Positions 1 to 6,078 of a stretch of 6,781 nucleotides of DNA are shown in pieces; position 1 is the stretch's first letter; each line of letters begins with the position of its first letter. Where the stretch lies: NCBI GenBank assembly GCA_045613165.1, contig JAZLAK010000039.1, forward strand, positions 1 to 6,781. The letters run 5' to 3'. This stretch comes from UMGS1124 sp045613165 (GTDB lineage: Bacteria; Bacillota_I; Bacilli_A; RF39; UBA660). The position numbers were made by a program, and so were the translations under genes. The notes below the pieces were generated by a model that was not told the origin of the DNA, ran no database searches, and was given only the letters and a program-made list of their open reading frames with translations.

Positions 1-1496
1 CTGTAAAAAATACTTCTTTATTAAAGTATCCTGAAAATTCAAATTTATCTGTTAGTCAATTTGGAGTTTTGGTATATGGTATAAGTGATATTAATTCATA
101 TGTATTTAATATTACTGGAGATGAAATTGATTATGTAAGCACTAATAAAAATAATAATAGTGTTATTACTGATTATACAAGAATTATAGATGATACTGCT
201 TGGAATAAATTGATAGATAATGAAAAGAATAGTACGTATAATAAATTAAATAATTATTTTATTAATAGAGAAATAACTAGTAAAAATGAATATACAGGTA
301 TTTTTAAAGATAAAAATTTAATAGTTATATTATTAGAAAGTGTTAATGAAATAGCTATTAATAAAGAATATTTCCCCAACATTTGGAAAATATATAATGA
401 AGGTATAAGTTTTAGAAATAATTATACTCCTCGTAATAATTGTAGTACTGGTAATAATGAAATGACTGCTATGACAAGTTTATATAGTATTAATAATACT
501 TGTACTACTAATAAATATAAGAGAAATGAATATTTTCAAGCTATATTTAATATGTTTAAAAATCATGGTTATACAACTACTAGTTACCATAGTTATACTG
601 ATAAGTATTATTCTAGACATACAATACATCCAAATATGGGATCAACTAAATTTTATGGGGTAGAAGATTTAGGAATGGAATATAGTACAGTTTATGAAGA
701 ATGGCCAAGTGATTTAACATTCTTTCAAACTGCAATGCCGTATTATGTTAAAGAGGATAAGTTTATGGCATTTATGACAACTGTTACTACACACCAAACT
801 TATAATGTACCTAGTACTTTAGGTGATAAATATTTAGATTTATTTGAAAATACTGAGTATAGTAAAACAACAAAGAGATATTTATCTAAGATGATTGAAT
901 TAGATAAAGCTTTAGGATATATGTTAGAAGAGTTAGAACGTCAAGGTAAATTAGAAGATACTGTTATAGCAATGTTTGCTGATCATTATCCATATGGTTT
1001 AACTAACGCTCAAATTAATACTGTATTAGATTATGATGTAAATATTAGACAAGAAGTTGATAGGACTCCTATGGTTATATATAATTCTACAATAGAGCCA
1101 TTAAAAGTAGAAAAATATACAAGTGTAGTAGATTTATTACCAACGTTATTAAATATGTTTGATATTAATTATGATCCTAGACTTTATTTGGGTAATGATA
1201 TAATGGATGAAAATTATTTTGGTAGAGTACAATTTGTTGATGGGTCTTGGCAAGATAGTATAGGTTTTTATAGAGCGACAAATGGTAAATTTACGAGTAC
1301 TAATGATGAAGGAAAAACTTATACTACTGAAGAGATATTAGAGATTAATAAAGATATAACTACAAAACAAAAAATGAGTTCTTTAGCAATAAAAAATAAT
1401 TATTTTAAATATTTAAGTAATGGTTTAGAAAAGTACAAAGTAGTTGAAGTAAAAGATGAAACAACTAGTGAAGTTGAAGAAACTATTGAAGAATAG
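1..1496 (+). CDS. LTA synthase-like membrane phosphatase/sulfatase-superfamily enzyme, 5' partial
   Basis: The reading frame is open from base 3 to the TAG at 1494-1496 (497 residues seen), so the gene starts before the window. An internal TTG at 69 is not the start, because coding-like sequence continues upstream of it. The visible part matches the extracytoplasmic catalytic domain of the LtaS family, which transfers glycerol-phosphate from phosphatidylglycerol to growing lipoteichoic acid. Recognisable sites are the metal-binding Glu in 'ILLES' (nt 336-338), the likely nucleophile Thr in 'CSTGNNE' (nt 447-449, where LtaS has GKTSDxE), a 'TTVTTH' substrate-site His near nt 791, and the metal-binding Asp-His of 'FADHYP' (nt 981-986). 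The C-terminus ends in a Glu/Thr-rich acidic tail. Known LtaS proteins carry five N-terminal membrane helices, which would lie off the left edge. The family also includes LTA primases and other phosphoglycerol transferases, so the exact substrate is open. Confidence 0.85.
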   Translation, partial: VKNTSLLKYPENSNLSVSQFGVLVYGISDINSYVFNITGDEIDYVSTNKNNNSVITDYTRIIDDTAWNKLIDNEKNSTYNKLNNYFINREITSKNEYTGIFKDKNLIVILLESVNEIAINKEYFPNIWKIYNEGISFRNNYTPRNNCSTGNNEMTAMTSLYSINNTCTTNKYKRNEYFQAIFNMFKNHGYTTTSYHSYTDKYYSRHTIHPNMGSTKFYGVEDLGMEYSTVYEEWPSDLTFFQTAMPYYVKEDKFMAFMTTVTTHQTYNVPSTLGDKYLDLFENTEYSKTTKRYLSKMIELDKALGYMLEELERQGKLEDTVIAMFADHYPYGLTNAQINTVLDYDVNIRQEVDRTPMVIYNSTIEPLKVEKYTSVVDLLPTLLNMFDINYDPRLYLGNDIMDENYFGRVQFVDGSWQDSIGFYRATNGKFTSTNDEGKTYTTEEILEINKDITTKQKMSSLAIKNNYFKYLSNGLEKYKVVEVKDETTSEVEETIEE

Positions 1497-1500
1497 ATAT

Positions 1501-1532
1501 AAAATTAGATGTGTGTAACGTCTAATTTTTTT
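1501..1532 (+). terminator. Rho-independent terminator after the LtaS-like gene
   Basis: Arms at 1501-1511 and 1519-1529 pair over 11 bp with a single G-T wobble, enclosing a 7-base loop (TGTGTAA). The 3' arm runs into a T tract at 1526-1532. It begins four bases after the stop codon at 1496 and lies before the topA promoter, so the two genes are separate transcription units. Confidence 0.85.
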
Positions 1533-1548
1533 AGTTAAAAATAAATTG

Positions 1549-1577
1549 TTGATTTTTTTTGTTTTAAGTTATATTAT
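1549..1577 (+). promoter_or_regulatory. sigma-A-type promoter of topA
   Basis: A -35 TTGATT (1549-1554) and a -10 TATTAT (1572-1577) are separated by exactly 17 bases, matching the consensus at 4/6 and 5/6 positions. Transcription would start near 1584, about 20 bases before the topA ATG. In such AT-rich DNA, chance matches are common; the position between a terminator and a ribosome binding site supports the call. Confidence 0.55.
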
Positions 1578-1603
1578 TAAATAAGTTGAGGAAGAGGGAT
1601 ATT

Positions 1604-3622
1604 ATGAACTTAGTAATAGTGGAATCTCCAAGCAAAACTAAAGCTATTGGAAAGTATTTGGGTAGTAATTACAAAGTAGTTTCTAGTAAAGGACATGTTA
1701 GAGACTTAGCTACTAGTGGAAAATTTGGATTAGGTGTAGATGTAGAAAATGATTTTGCTCCAAACTATATCGCTATCACAGGTAAAAAGAAAATTATTAC
1801 AGAATTAAAAAAAGAAGCGAAAAGTGCTGATATAGTTTACTTAGCAACCGACCCTGATAGAGAAGGTGAAGCTATAAGTTGGCATTTATTTGATGCTATG
1901 GGAATAAAAGAAGATTGTTACCAAAGAGTTTTATTTAATGAAATAACTGAAACAGCAGTTAAAGAGGCTATGAAAAGTCCAAGAAAGATAGATTATAATT
2001 TAGTTAAGAGTCAAGAAACAAGAAGAATATTAGATAGAATAATTGGTTTTAGATTATCGAAATTAATGCAATCTAAAACTGGTGGAAAATCAGCTGGACG
2101 TGTTCAATCAGTTGCTCTAAAACTTATAGTTGATAGAGAAAGAGAGATTGAAGCATTTATTCCTGAAGAGTATTGGACAATAGAGGCAAAATTTGAAGAT
2201 TTAAAATCTAATTTGGAAAAGTATAATAATAAAAAGATAGAAATTAAAACTGAAGAAGAAGCTATTGAAATATTATCTAATTTGTCTAATAAATTTAATG
2301 TTGTAAGTGTAGAAAGTAAAGAAAAAAATAAAAAAGGTGTTATGCCATTTACAACATCTACGTTACAACAAGCTTGTTCTACTAAATTTAATTTTGGTTC
2401 AAGTAAAACTATGAGTGTTGCTCAAAAACTATATGAAGGTAAAGATATTGGTAGTGAAACAGTAGGTTTAATTAGTTATATGAGAACAGATTCTACAAGA
2501 TTATCAAATGTATTTGTTGGAGATGCCTTAGAATATATAAAAGAAGTTTATGGAGAAAAGTATGTAGGGAATGTAAAAGTTGCAAAAAAGAAGGATAATG
2601 TACAAGATGCTCATGAAGCAATACGACCTACAAGTATTAAAAGAACTCCTGAAAGCGTTAAAAAATATTTAACTAATGATGAATATAAGGTATATAGTAT
2701 TATATATTATAGAGCGCTAGCTAGTTTGATGAAAGATGCTAAGGTATTACAAACTAGTATAGTATTAGATAATAATAATTATCAATTTAAAACAACTGGT
2801 CAAAAAACTGTATTTGATGGTTTTATGAAAGTTTATAAAGATTACATGAGTAGTGAGGATATCGAATTACCAGTTATAAATGAAGGAGATATATTAGAGA
2901 CTGAAGATATAATAAAAGAACAACATTTTACTAAACCACTTCCACGTTATACTGAAGCATCATTAATTAAAGAAATGGAAAGTTTAGGTATAGGGAGACC
3001 TAGTACTTATGCTAAAACAATGGAAACATTGAAAGAAAGAGCATATGTTACAATTGAGGATAAAAAGTTTCATCCAACCGAAGTTGGTGTAGAAACAACT
3101 GATAAATTACAAGAATTTTTCTCTAATATTATAAATGTTGAATATACTGCTAATATGGAAAATGAACTAGATGAAATAGCAGAAGATAAATTAGATAATA
3201 TAAAAGTTTTAACAACATTTTATAATGAATTTGAACCATTAGTAGAGAATGCTTTTTCTAATATGGAAAAGAAAGCACCAACTTTAACTGGTGAAAAATG
3301 TCCAGATTGTGGAAATGACTTAGTTATTAGAAAAGGTCGTTATGGAGAGTTTACTGCATGTAGTAATTATCCTGAATGTAAATTTATAAAAAAGGAAGAA
3401 AAAGAAATAACTACAATTTGTACTTGTCCTATATGTAAAAAGGGTGAAATTGTAGAAAAAACAACAAGAAGAAATAAGATTTTCTATGGATGTAATAATT
3501 ATCCAAAGTGTAAAACTGCAGCATGGGATCTACCAACTGGAGAATTATGTCCTGAATGTAAAAATTTATTAGTAGAGAAGAATAATATTATAAAATGTAA
3601 TAATTGTGATTATGAAAAATAG
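1604..3622 (+). CDS. topA: DNA topoisomerase I (type IA)
   Basis: This cytoplasmic enzyme relaxes negative supercoils by nicking one strand and passing the other. The ATG at 1604 gives 672 residues, close to the roughly 690 of Bacillus TopA. It is preceded by AGAGGG (1593-1598) at 5-base spacing, and the protein then opens with the classic 'MNLVIVESPSKTKAIGKYLG'. A TTG at 1586 would add six residues but has no Shine-Dalgarno and lies at the predicted transcript start. The Toprim domain is shown by E7 and D83-P-D-R-E87. The catalytic tyrosine is Y292 in 'SYMRTDSTRLS', and the gate region includes 'DAHEAIRPT' and 'LGIGRPSTYA'. Three C-terminal four-cysteine zinc ribbons follow: C566/C569/C586/C592, C608/C611/C630/C636 and C649/C652/C665/C668. 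The last is shorter, as in Gram-positive TopA. All catalytic residues I looked for are present. The gene stands alone between its own promoter and terminator. Confidence 0.98.
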   Translation: MNLVIVESPSKTKAIGKYLGSNYKVVSSKGHVRDLATSGKFGLGVDVENDFAPNYIAITGKKKIITELKKEAKSADIVYLATDPDREGEAISWHLFDAMGIKEDCYQRVLFNEITETAVKEAMKSPRKIDYNLVKSQETRRILDRIIGFRLSKLMQSKTGGKSAGRVQSVALKLIVDREREIEAFIPEEYWTIEAKFEDLKSNLEKYNNKKIEIKTEEEAIEILSNLSNKFNVVSVESKEKNKKGVMPFTTSTLQQACSTKFNFGSSKTMSVAQKLYEGKDIGSETVGLISYMRTDSTRLSNVFVGDALEYIKEVYGEKYVGNVKVAKKKDNVQDAHEAIRPTSIKRTPESVKKYLTNDEYKVYSIIYYRALASLMKDAKVLQTSIVLDNNNYQFKTTGQKTVFDGFMKVYKDYMSSEDIELPVINEGDILETEDIIKEQHFTKPLPRYTEASLIKEMESLGIGRPSTYAKTMETLKERAYVTIEDKKFHPTEVGVETTDKLQEFFSNIINVEYTANMENELDEIAEDKLDNIKVLTTFYNEFEPLVENAFSNMEKKAPTLTGEKCPDCGNDLVIRKGRYGEFTACSNYPECKFIKKEEKEITTICTCPICKKGEIVEKTTRRNKIFYGCNNYPKCKTAAWDLPTGELCPECKNLLVEKNNIIKCNNCDYEK

Positions 3623-3643
3623 TACTTGAAAAAGTACTTTTTT
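3621..3643 (+). terminator. Rho-independent terminator of topA
   Basis: A perfect 7-bp stem (3621-3627 with 3632-3638) closes a GAAA tetraloop of the stable GNRA type and is followed by T at 3638-3643. The stem begins inside the topA TAG stop codon (3620-3622), so coding and termination signals overlap. Confidence 0.8.
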
Positions 3644-3662
3644 AATTGTATACTTTTATTAG

Positions 3663-3677
3663 AGTAGTAAGACTACT
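3663..3677. repeat. Small inverted repeat in the topA-surface gene gap
   Basis: AGTAGT (3663-3668) and ACTACT (3672-3677) are perfect reverse complements around a 3-base loop. There is no T tract behind the stem, so it is not an obvious terminator. It may be chance or a minor operator-like site. Confidence 0.3.
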
Positions 3678-3698
3678 TAATTAATTTATAAAAGTTCT

Positions 3699-3770
3699 AA
3701 AAATTATATAATCGTCCTTCGTCTCTTCGATTTTAGTCGGGGGGGGGGTTAATAATTATATAATTTTTTT
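3699..3770. repeat. Repeat-flanked GC-rich block with terminator-like outer stem
   Basis: Arms at 3699-3712 and 3755-3768 are perfect 14-bp reverse complements. Because the core ATTATATAAT is itself palindromic, the arms are also 11-bp direct repeats (3702-3712 and 3754-3764), offset by 52 bp. Between the direct repeats lies a 41-bp segment (3713-3753) that is 22/41 G+C, far above the surrounding DNA. It holds a C/T-rich stretch and ten consecutive G. The right arm continues into a run of seven T (3764-3770), so a + strand transcript could form a long stem with a large loop and a U tract, as in a terminator or attenuator. Alternatives are a short insertion with a target duplication, a paired operator about five helical turns apart, or an assembly artefact. 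No known riboswitch class is recognised. Confidence 0.6.
3739..3748. repeat. G10 homopolymer tract
   Basis: Ten consecutive G occur in a non-coding, otherwise AT-rich region about 157 bases before the surface-protein start. Long G tracts in upstream regions of surface genes are typical slipped-strand phase-variation sites in other bacteria. Whether this one varies cannot be told from a single sequence, and G runs are also prone to sequencing error. Confidence 0.75.
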
Positions 3771-3829
3771 GTATGTAAAACGACAAAATAATCACTTTTC
3801 GTACTCTAAAATTATACTAAAACTCATGC

Positions 3830-3865
3830 TTCATGTTAATTATGTTTTAGTTATGTTAACATGAA
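3830..3865. promoter_or_regulatory. 10-bp perfect inverted repeat upstream of the surface-protein gene
   Basis: TTCATGTTAA (3830-3839) and TTAACATGAA (3856-3865) are exact reverse complements separated by 16 bases. The spacer and inner arm also hold a direct repeat, TTATGTT at 3840-3846 and 3851-3857. The element ends 23 bases before the AGGAG ribosome site. A possible -10 (TATACT, 3813-3818) lies just upstream but lacks a convincing -35. If that -10 is used, the repeat would be in the 5' leader as an RNA hairpin; otherwise it could be an operator for a dimeric regulator. Confidence 0.45.
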
Positions 3866-3888
3866 ATTATAGAAAAATAATAGAGAAT

Positions 3889-3893
3889 AGGAG
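3889..3893 (+). promoter_or_regulatory. Ribosome binding site of the surface-protein gene
   Basis: AGGAG is the only good Shine-Dalgarno before this gene. It excludes GTG 3893 as start because the two overlap. It leaves ATG 3905 (11-base gap) or TTG 3899 (5-base gap); ATG is preferred because the protein then begins with the basic MNRRQK segment directly before the helix. Confidence 0.65.
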
Positions 3894-3904
3894 TGAATTT
3901 GTCT

Positions 3905-5794
3905 ATGAATAGAAGACAAAAAATAATAGCTAGTGTAACAGGAATATTTTTAGTACTATTATTACTAGTGGGATTAACATATGCATACTTCTTAACTAAC
4001 ATAACTGGTAATAATAAAGATAAATCTATTTCAGTTAGTACTGCTAATTTAGCGTTAGTATATAGTGATGGTAATGGAATCATAGCGCCAGAAGAAGAAA
4101 TTATTCCTGGAACAACATTAGATTCAAAAACATTCACTGTAAAAAATAATGGTAATGATACTACAGAATATGTAGTAGTAATAGAAGATGTAAAAGTAAC
4201 TACAGTATCGGGAACGACAACAACATTTGAAAGTAATGATTTCGTATATACATTAACATGTACAAGTGATGGTGAAGCATGTAATGGAGTAGACACAGAA
4301 GCAACATTCCCAATAAATAACGGAATATTAATAGGGAATAGTGTAGAAGTAGGAAAAACACATACATATGCATTAACAGTAACATATAAAGACACAGGAA
4401 TAGATCAAAGTGCAGATATGAATAAAATATTGGAAGCGAAAGTAAATATAGCAGATCCAAATAGTTTCAATCCATATGCAGGAGAAAAAGGAAGTTTAGC
4501 ATATACAATAATAAATAATGCAGTAACAGCAACAAGTGCAGAAAAAGAGGCTGGATATGCAGAATATAGAGCAATGCCTTTAACTACACCTGCTGGGAGA
4601 GCATCTATTAAATATAATAAAATCGGAGAAGAATCAACTGCTGAAAGTATCATAACAATATTTTCGTACCAACAAAACTATTATTGGACTTATGGGACTG
4701 GATATACAATAGATCCTATAACGGGAAAATTCTCATTAAGTGGAGTAAGTACATGTAAATATAATGATGGAACATGTCATGAAACTTTGGTGGGTAAATA
4801 TATAGTGGGTTCATCTGCTACAAACAATTCCAATGTTGCAGATGAACCCCAAAATACAACAAATGTAACGTCAATATATAAAGTAACAACAGCGCCAGCA
4901 AGCAGCGCAACGCCTTCTGCAACAATTACAATGAAAACAAAAAAAATAAATAAAACATCTTATAGTGTAGAAAGCACACTAACAACAACAGCTGATGAAT
5001 ATGGAACAAGTTATTATTATAGAGGGTCTGTGAAAAATAATTATTTAGAATTTAATAAAATGTGTTGGAGGATCGTACGTATCGAAGGTGATGGTTCAAT
5101 CAAAATTACATTAGCAGCTCAAAAATTATGTGGTGCAATAACAACCGAAGATATAGGGAGTGCATTTATTGGTGATGGGAATTATGGTTATATAATAAAT
5201 TATGGTGAATATAGTACTCAATATTTAGCGGATTATGAAAATAGCGACAATAGTACATCAAGTATGAAATATAAACTTGATGAATGGTTTACAACTAATC
5301 TATCAAAAGTATCAAATAAATTAAAGACAACACAAGTATGTATAGGAGATACAACAATAAAATATGATGACAATGGAAATGTGTTACAAGGAGAAGACTT
5401 AGGATATTGGAATTACGAATCGTATAAAAGACTTAAAAATGATAAAATAGCATCGCTGATATGCAATGCAAATGGACAAAGAACAATTAATGCACAAATT
5501 TTCCCATTAACAGTAGATGAAGTAGTATTTGCAGGAGGTAGTATAAGTGATAGCAACTATAGTTACTTTTTAAGAGAAAACGCTTCATCGAACTATTGGT
5601 GGACAATATCTTTATCAAATTTTTCTAATAATATTGGAGGAGATAATGCATTTATAATTTCAGAGGATGGATATATTAGTAAAGAAGGTTTTATGCTTCT
5701 TAGTTTCGGTTTACGTCCCGCAATTTCCTTAATATCAGGTATAGTAATCACAGAAGGAAATGGAACAATCGATAATCCTTATATAATAAATTAA
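3905..5794 (+). CDS. Exported modular surface protein with SipW/TasA-like N-terminus
   Basis: The protein has 629 residues from ATG 3905; AGGAG (3889-3893) lies 11 bases upstream. A TTG at 3899 (5-base spacing) would add two residues, while a GTG at 3893 overlaps the ribosome site and is rejected. Residues 1-6 are basic, 7-27 form a hydrophobic helix, and 'GLTYAYF' (23-29) resembles the SipW-processed signal of TasA/camelysin proteins. Residues about 38-185 look like a beta-rich domain containing 'PGTTLDSKTFTVKNNGND', typical of that fold. A middle module (about 259-300) has 'YYWTYGTGY', then a Ser/Thr/Ala-rich linker (about 303-350). The C-terminal domain (about 370-629) starts 'YYYRGSVKNNYLEF', has 'CWRIVRIEGDGSIK', W565-W566 and 'GLRPAIS' (602 on), and ends 'GNGTIDNPYIIN'. 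This recalls DUF6273-type domains of gut Bacillota. There are eight cysteines, at 119, 126, 284, 291, 387, 409, 479 and 520. Its function is unknown; adhesion, matrix or ligand binding at the cell surface is inference. No LPxTG anchor or sortase/SipW gene is seen nearby. Confidence 0.85.
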   Translation: MNRRQKIIASVTGIFLVLLLLVGLTYAYFLTNITGNNKDKSISVSTANLALVYSDGNGIIAPEEEIIPGTTLDSKTFTVKNNGNDTTEYVVVIEDVKVTTVSGTTTTFESNDFVYTLTCTSDGEACNGVDTEATFPINNGILIGNSVEVGKTHTYALTVTYKDTGIDQSADMNKILEAKVNIADPNSFNPYAGEKGSLAYTIINNAVTATSAEKEAGYAEYRAMPLTTPAGRASIKYNKIGEESTAESIITIFSYQQNYYWTYGTGYTIDPITGKFSLSGVSTCKYNDGTCHETLVGKYIVGSSATNNSNVADEPQNTTNVTSIYKVTTAPASSATPSATITMKTKKINKTSYSVESTLTTTADEYGTSYYYRGSVKNNYLEFNKMCWRIVRIEGDGSIKITLAAQKLCGAITTEDIGSAFIGDGNYGYIINYGEYSTQYLADYENSDNSTSSMKYKLDEWFTTNLSKVSNKLKTTQVCIGDTTIKYDDNGNVLQGEDLGYWNYESYKRLKNDKIASLICNANGQRTINAQIFPLTVDEVVFAGGSISDSNYSYFLRENASSNYWWTISLSNFSNNIGGDNAFIISEDGYISKEGFMLLSFGLRPAISLISGIVITEGNGTIDNPYIIN

Positions 5795-5820
5795 AAATCG
5801 TAAAATTAATTACGATTTTT
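5793..5820. terminator. Bidirectional terminator between convergent genes
   Basis: A perfect 11-bp stem (5793-5803 with 5810-5820) closes an AATTAA loop. Its arms are A-rich and T-rich, so it ends in a U tract on either strand. It overlaps the TAA of the surface-protein gene (5792-5794) and the TAA of gerE (5812-5810 on the - strand), and so serves both transcripts. Confidence 0.85.
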
Positions 5821-6022
5821 TTATGTTTATCTCATTTAATTTTATTAATTCAATAATAGCATTAGATCTATTAATTACATCTAATTTTTGCATTACATTA
5901 GAAATATGATTACGTACAGTTTTTTCACTAATATTTAATATTGCACTTATTTCTTTAGTACTTTTATTTTCGATTAGCAACTGAAATATTTCTTTTTCTC
6001 TCTTAGTTATTATATTTTTCAT
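5810..6022 (-). CDS. gerE: GerE, late mother-cell sporulation transcription factor
   Basis: This is a 70-residue stand-alone LuxR/FixJ-type helix-turn-helix protein, close in length to Bacillus subtilis GerE (74). GerE binds DNA in the mother cell late in sporulation and tunes sigma-K-dependent coat and maturation genes. Residues 6-13 (TKREKEIF), 21-29 (STKEISAIL), 32-47 (SEKTVRNHISNVMQKL) and 51-59 (NRSNAIIEL) follow GerE almost position for position. The SEKTVRNHIS segment is the recognition helix. There is no receiver or sensor domain, as expected. The ATG at 6022 is chosen because GGGAG (6034-6030) sits 7 bases before it. An upstream in-frame TTG at 6049 would add nine residues but has no ribosome site and falls at the predicted sigma-K transcript start. 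It follows the spoIIIAH-like gene on the same strand by 55 bases and has its own promoter. A generic small LuxR-type regulator is the alternative, but the likeness to GerE is strong. Confidence 0.92.
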   Translation of the reverse strand: MKNIITKREKEIFQLLIENKSTKEISAILNISEKTVRNHISNVMQKLDVINRSNAIIELIKLNEINIKKS

Positions 6023-6029
6023 ATTAACA

Positions 6030-6034
6030 CTCCC
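6030..6034 (-). promoter_or_regulatory. Ribosome binding site fixing the gerE start
   Basis: GGGAG on the - strand lies 7 bases before ATG 6022. No comparable site precedes the alternative TTG at 6049, so this decides the 70-residue form. Confidence 0.7.
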
Positions 6035-6051
6035 TATAATATTACTCAATA

Positions 6052-6078
6052 TATTTTATGAGAAAAAATATTTGATGT
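6052..6078 (-). promoter_or_regulatory. sigma-K-type promoter of gerE
   Basis: Reading the - strand, AC (6078-6077), 16 bases, then CATAAAATA (6060-6052) fits the Bacillus sigma-K consensus AC-N16-CATAnnnTA at every defined position. In B. subtilis gerE is transcribed by sigma-K, so pattern and gene identity agree. The -35 AC touches the stop codon of the upstream spoIIIAH-like gene (6080-6078). The predicted start near 6046 leaves a leader of about 24 bases before the gerE ATG. Confidence 0.7.

Noticed and set aside
1586..1603. TTG 1586 as the topA start.
   Set aside because: It has no Shine-Dalgarno, lies at the predicted transcript start, and adds residues before the conserved MNLVIVESPSK opening.
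3699..3768. Invertible promoter flanked by the 14-bp inverted repeat.
   Set aside because: The enclosed DNA is only 42 bp, there is no promoter inside it and no recombinase gene in the window.
3856..4653. Long - strand open frames opposite the surface-protein gene (3856-4395, 4200-4460, 4405-4653).
   Set aside because: They are low-complexity shadows of the + strand coding sequence, lack ribosome sites and recognisable domains, and overlap one another.
5012..5794. C-terminal domain of the surface protein as a target of a diversity-generating retroelement.
   Set aside because: No reverse transcriptase or template repeat is present in the window, and no second copy of the C-terminal sequence was seen.
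6023..6049. TTG 6049 as the gerE start.
   Set aside because: It falls at the expected sigma-K transcript start and has no ribosome site; ATG 6022 has one and gives the usual GerE length.
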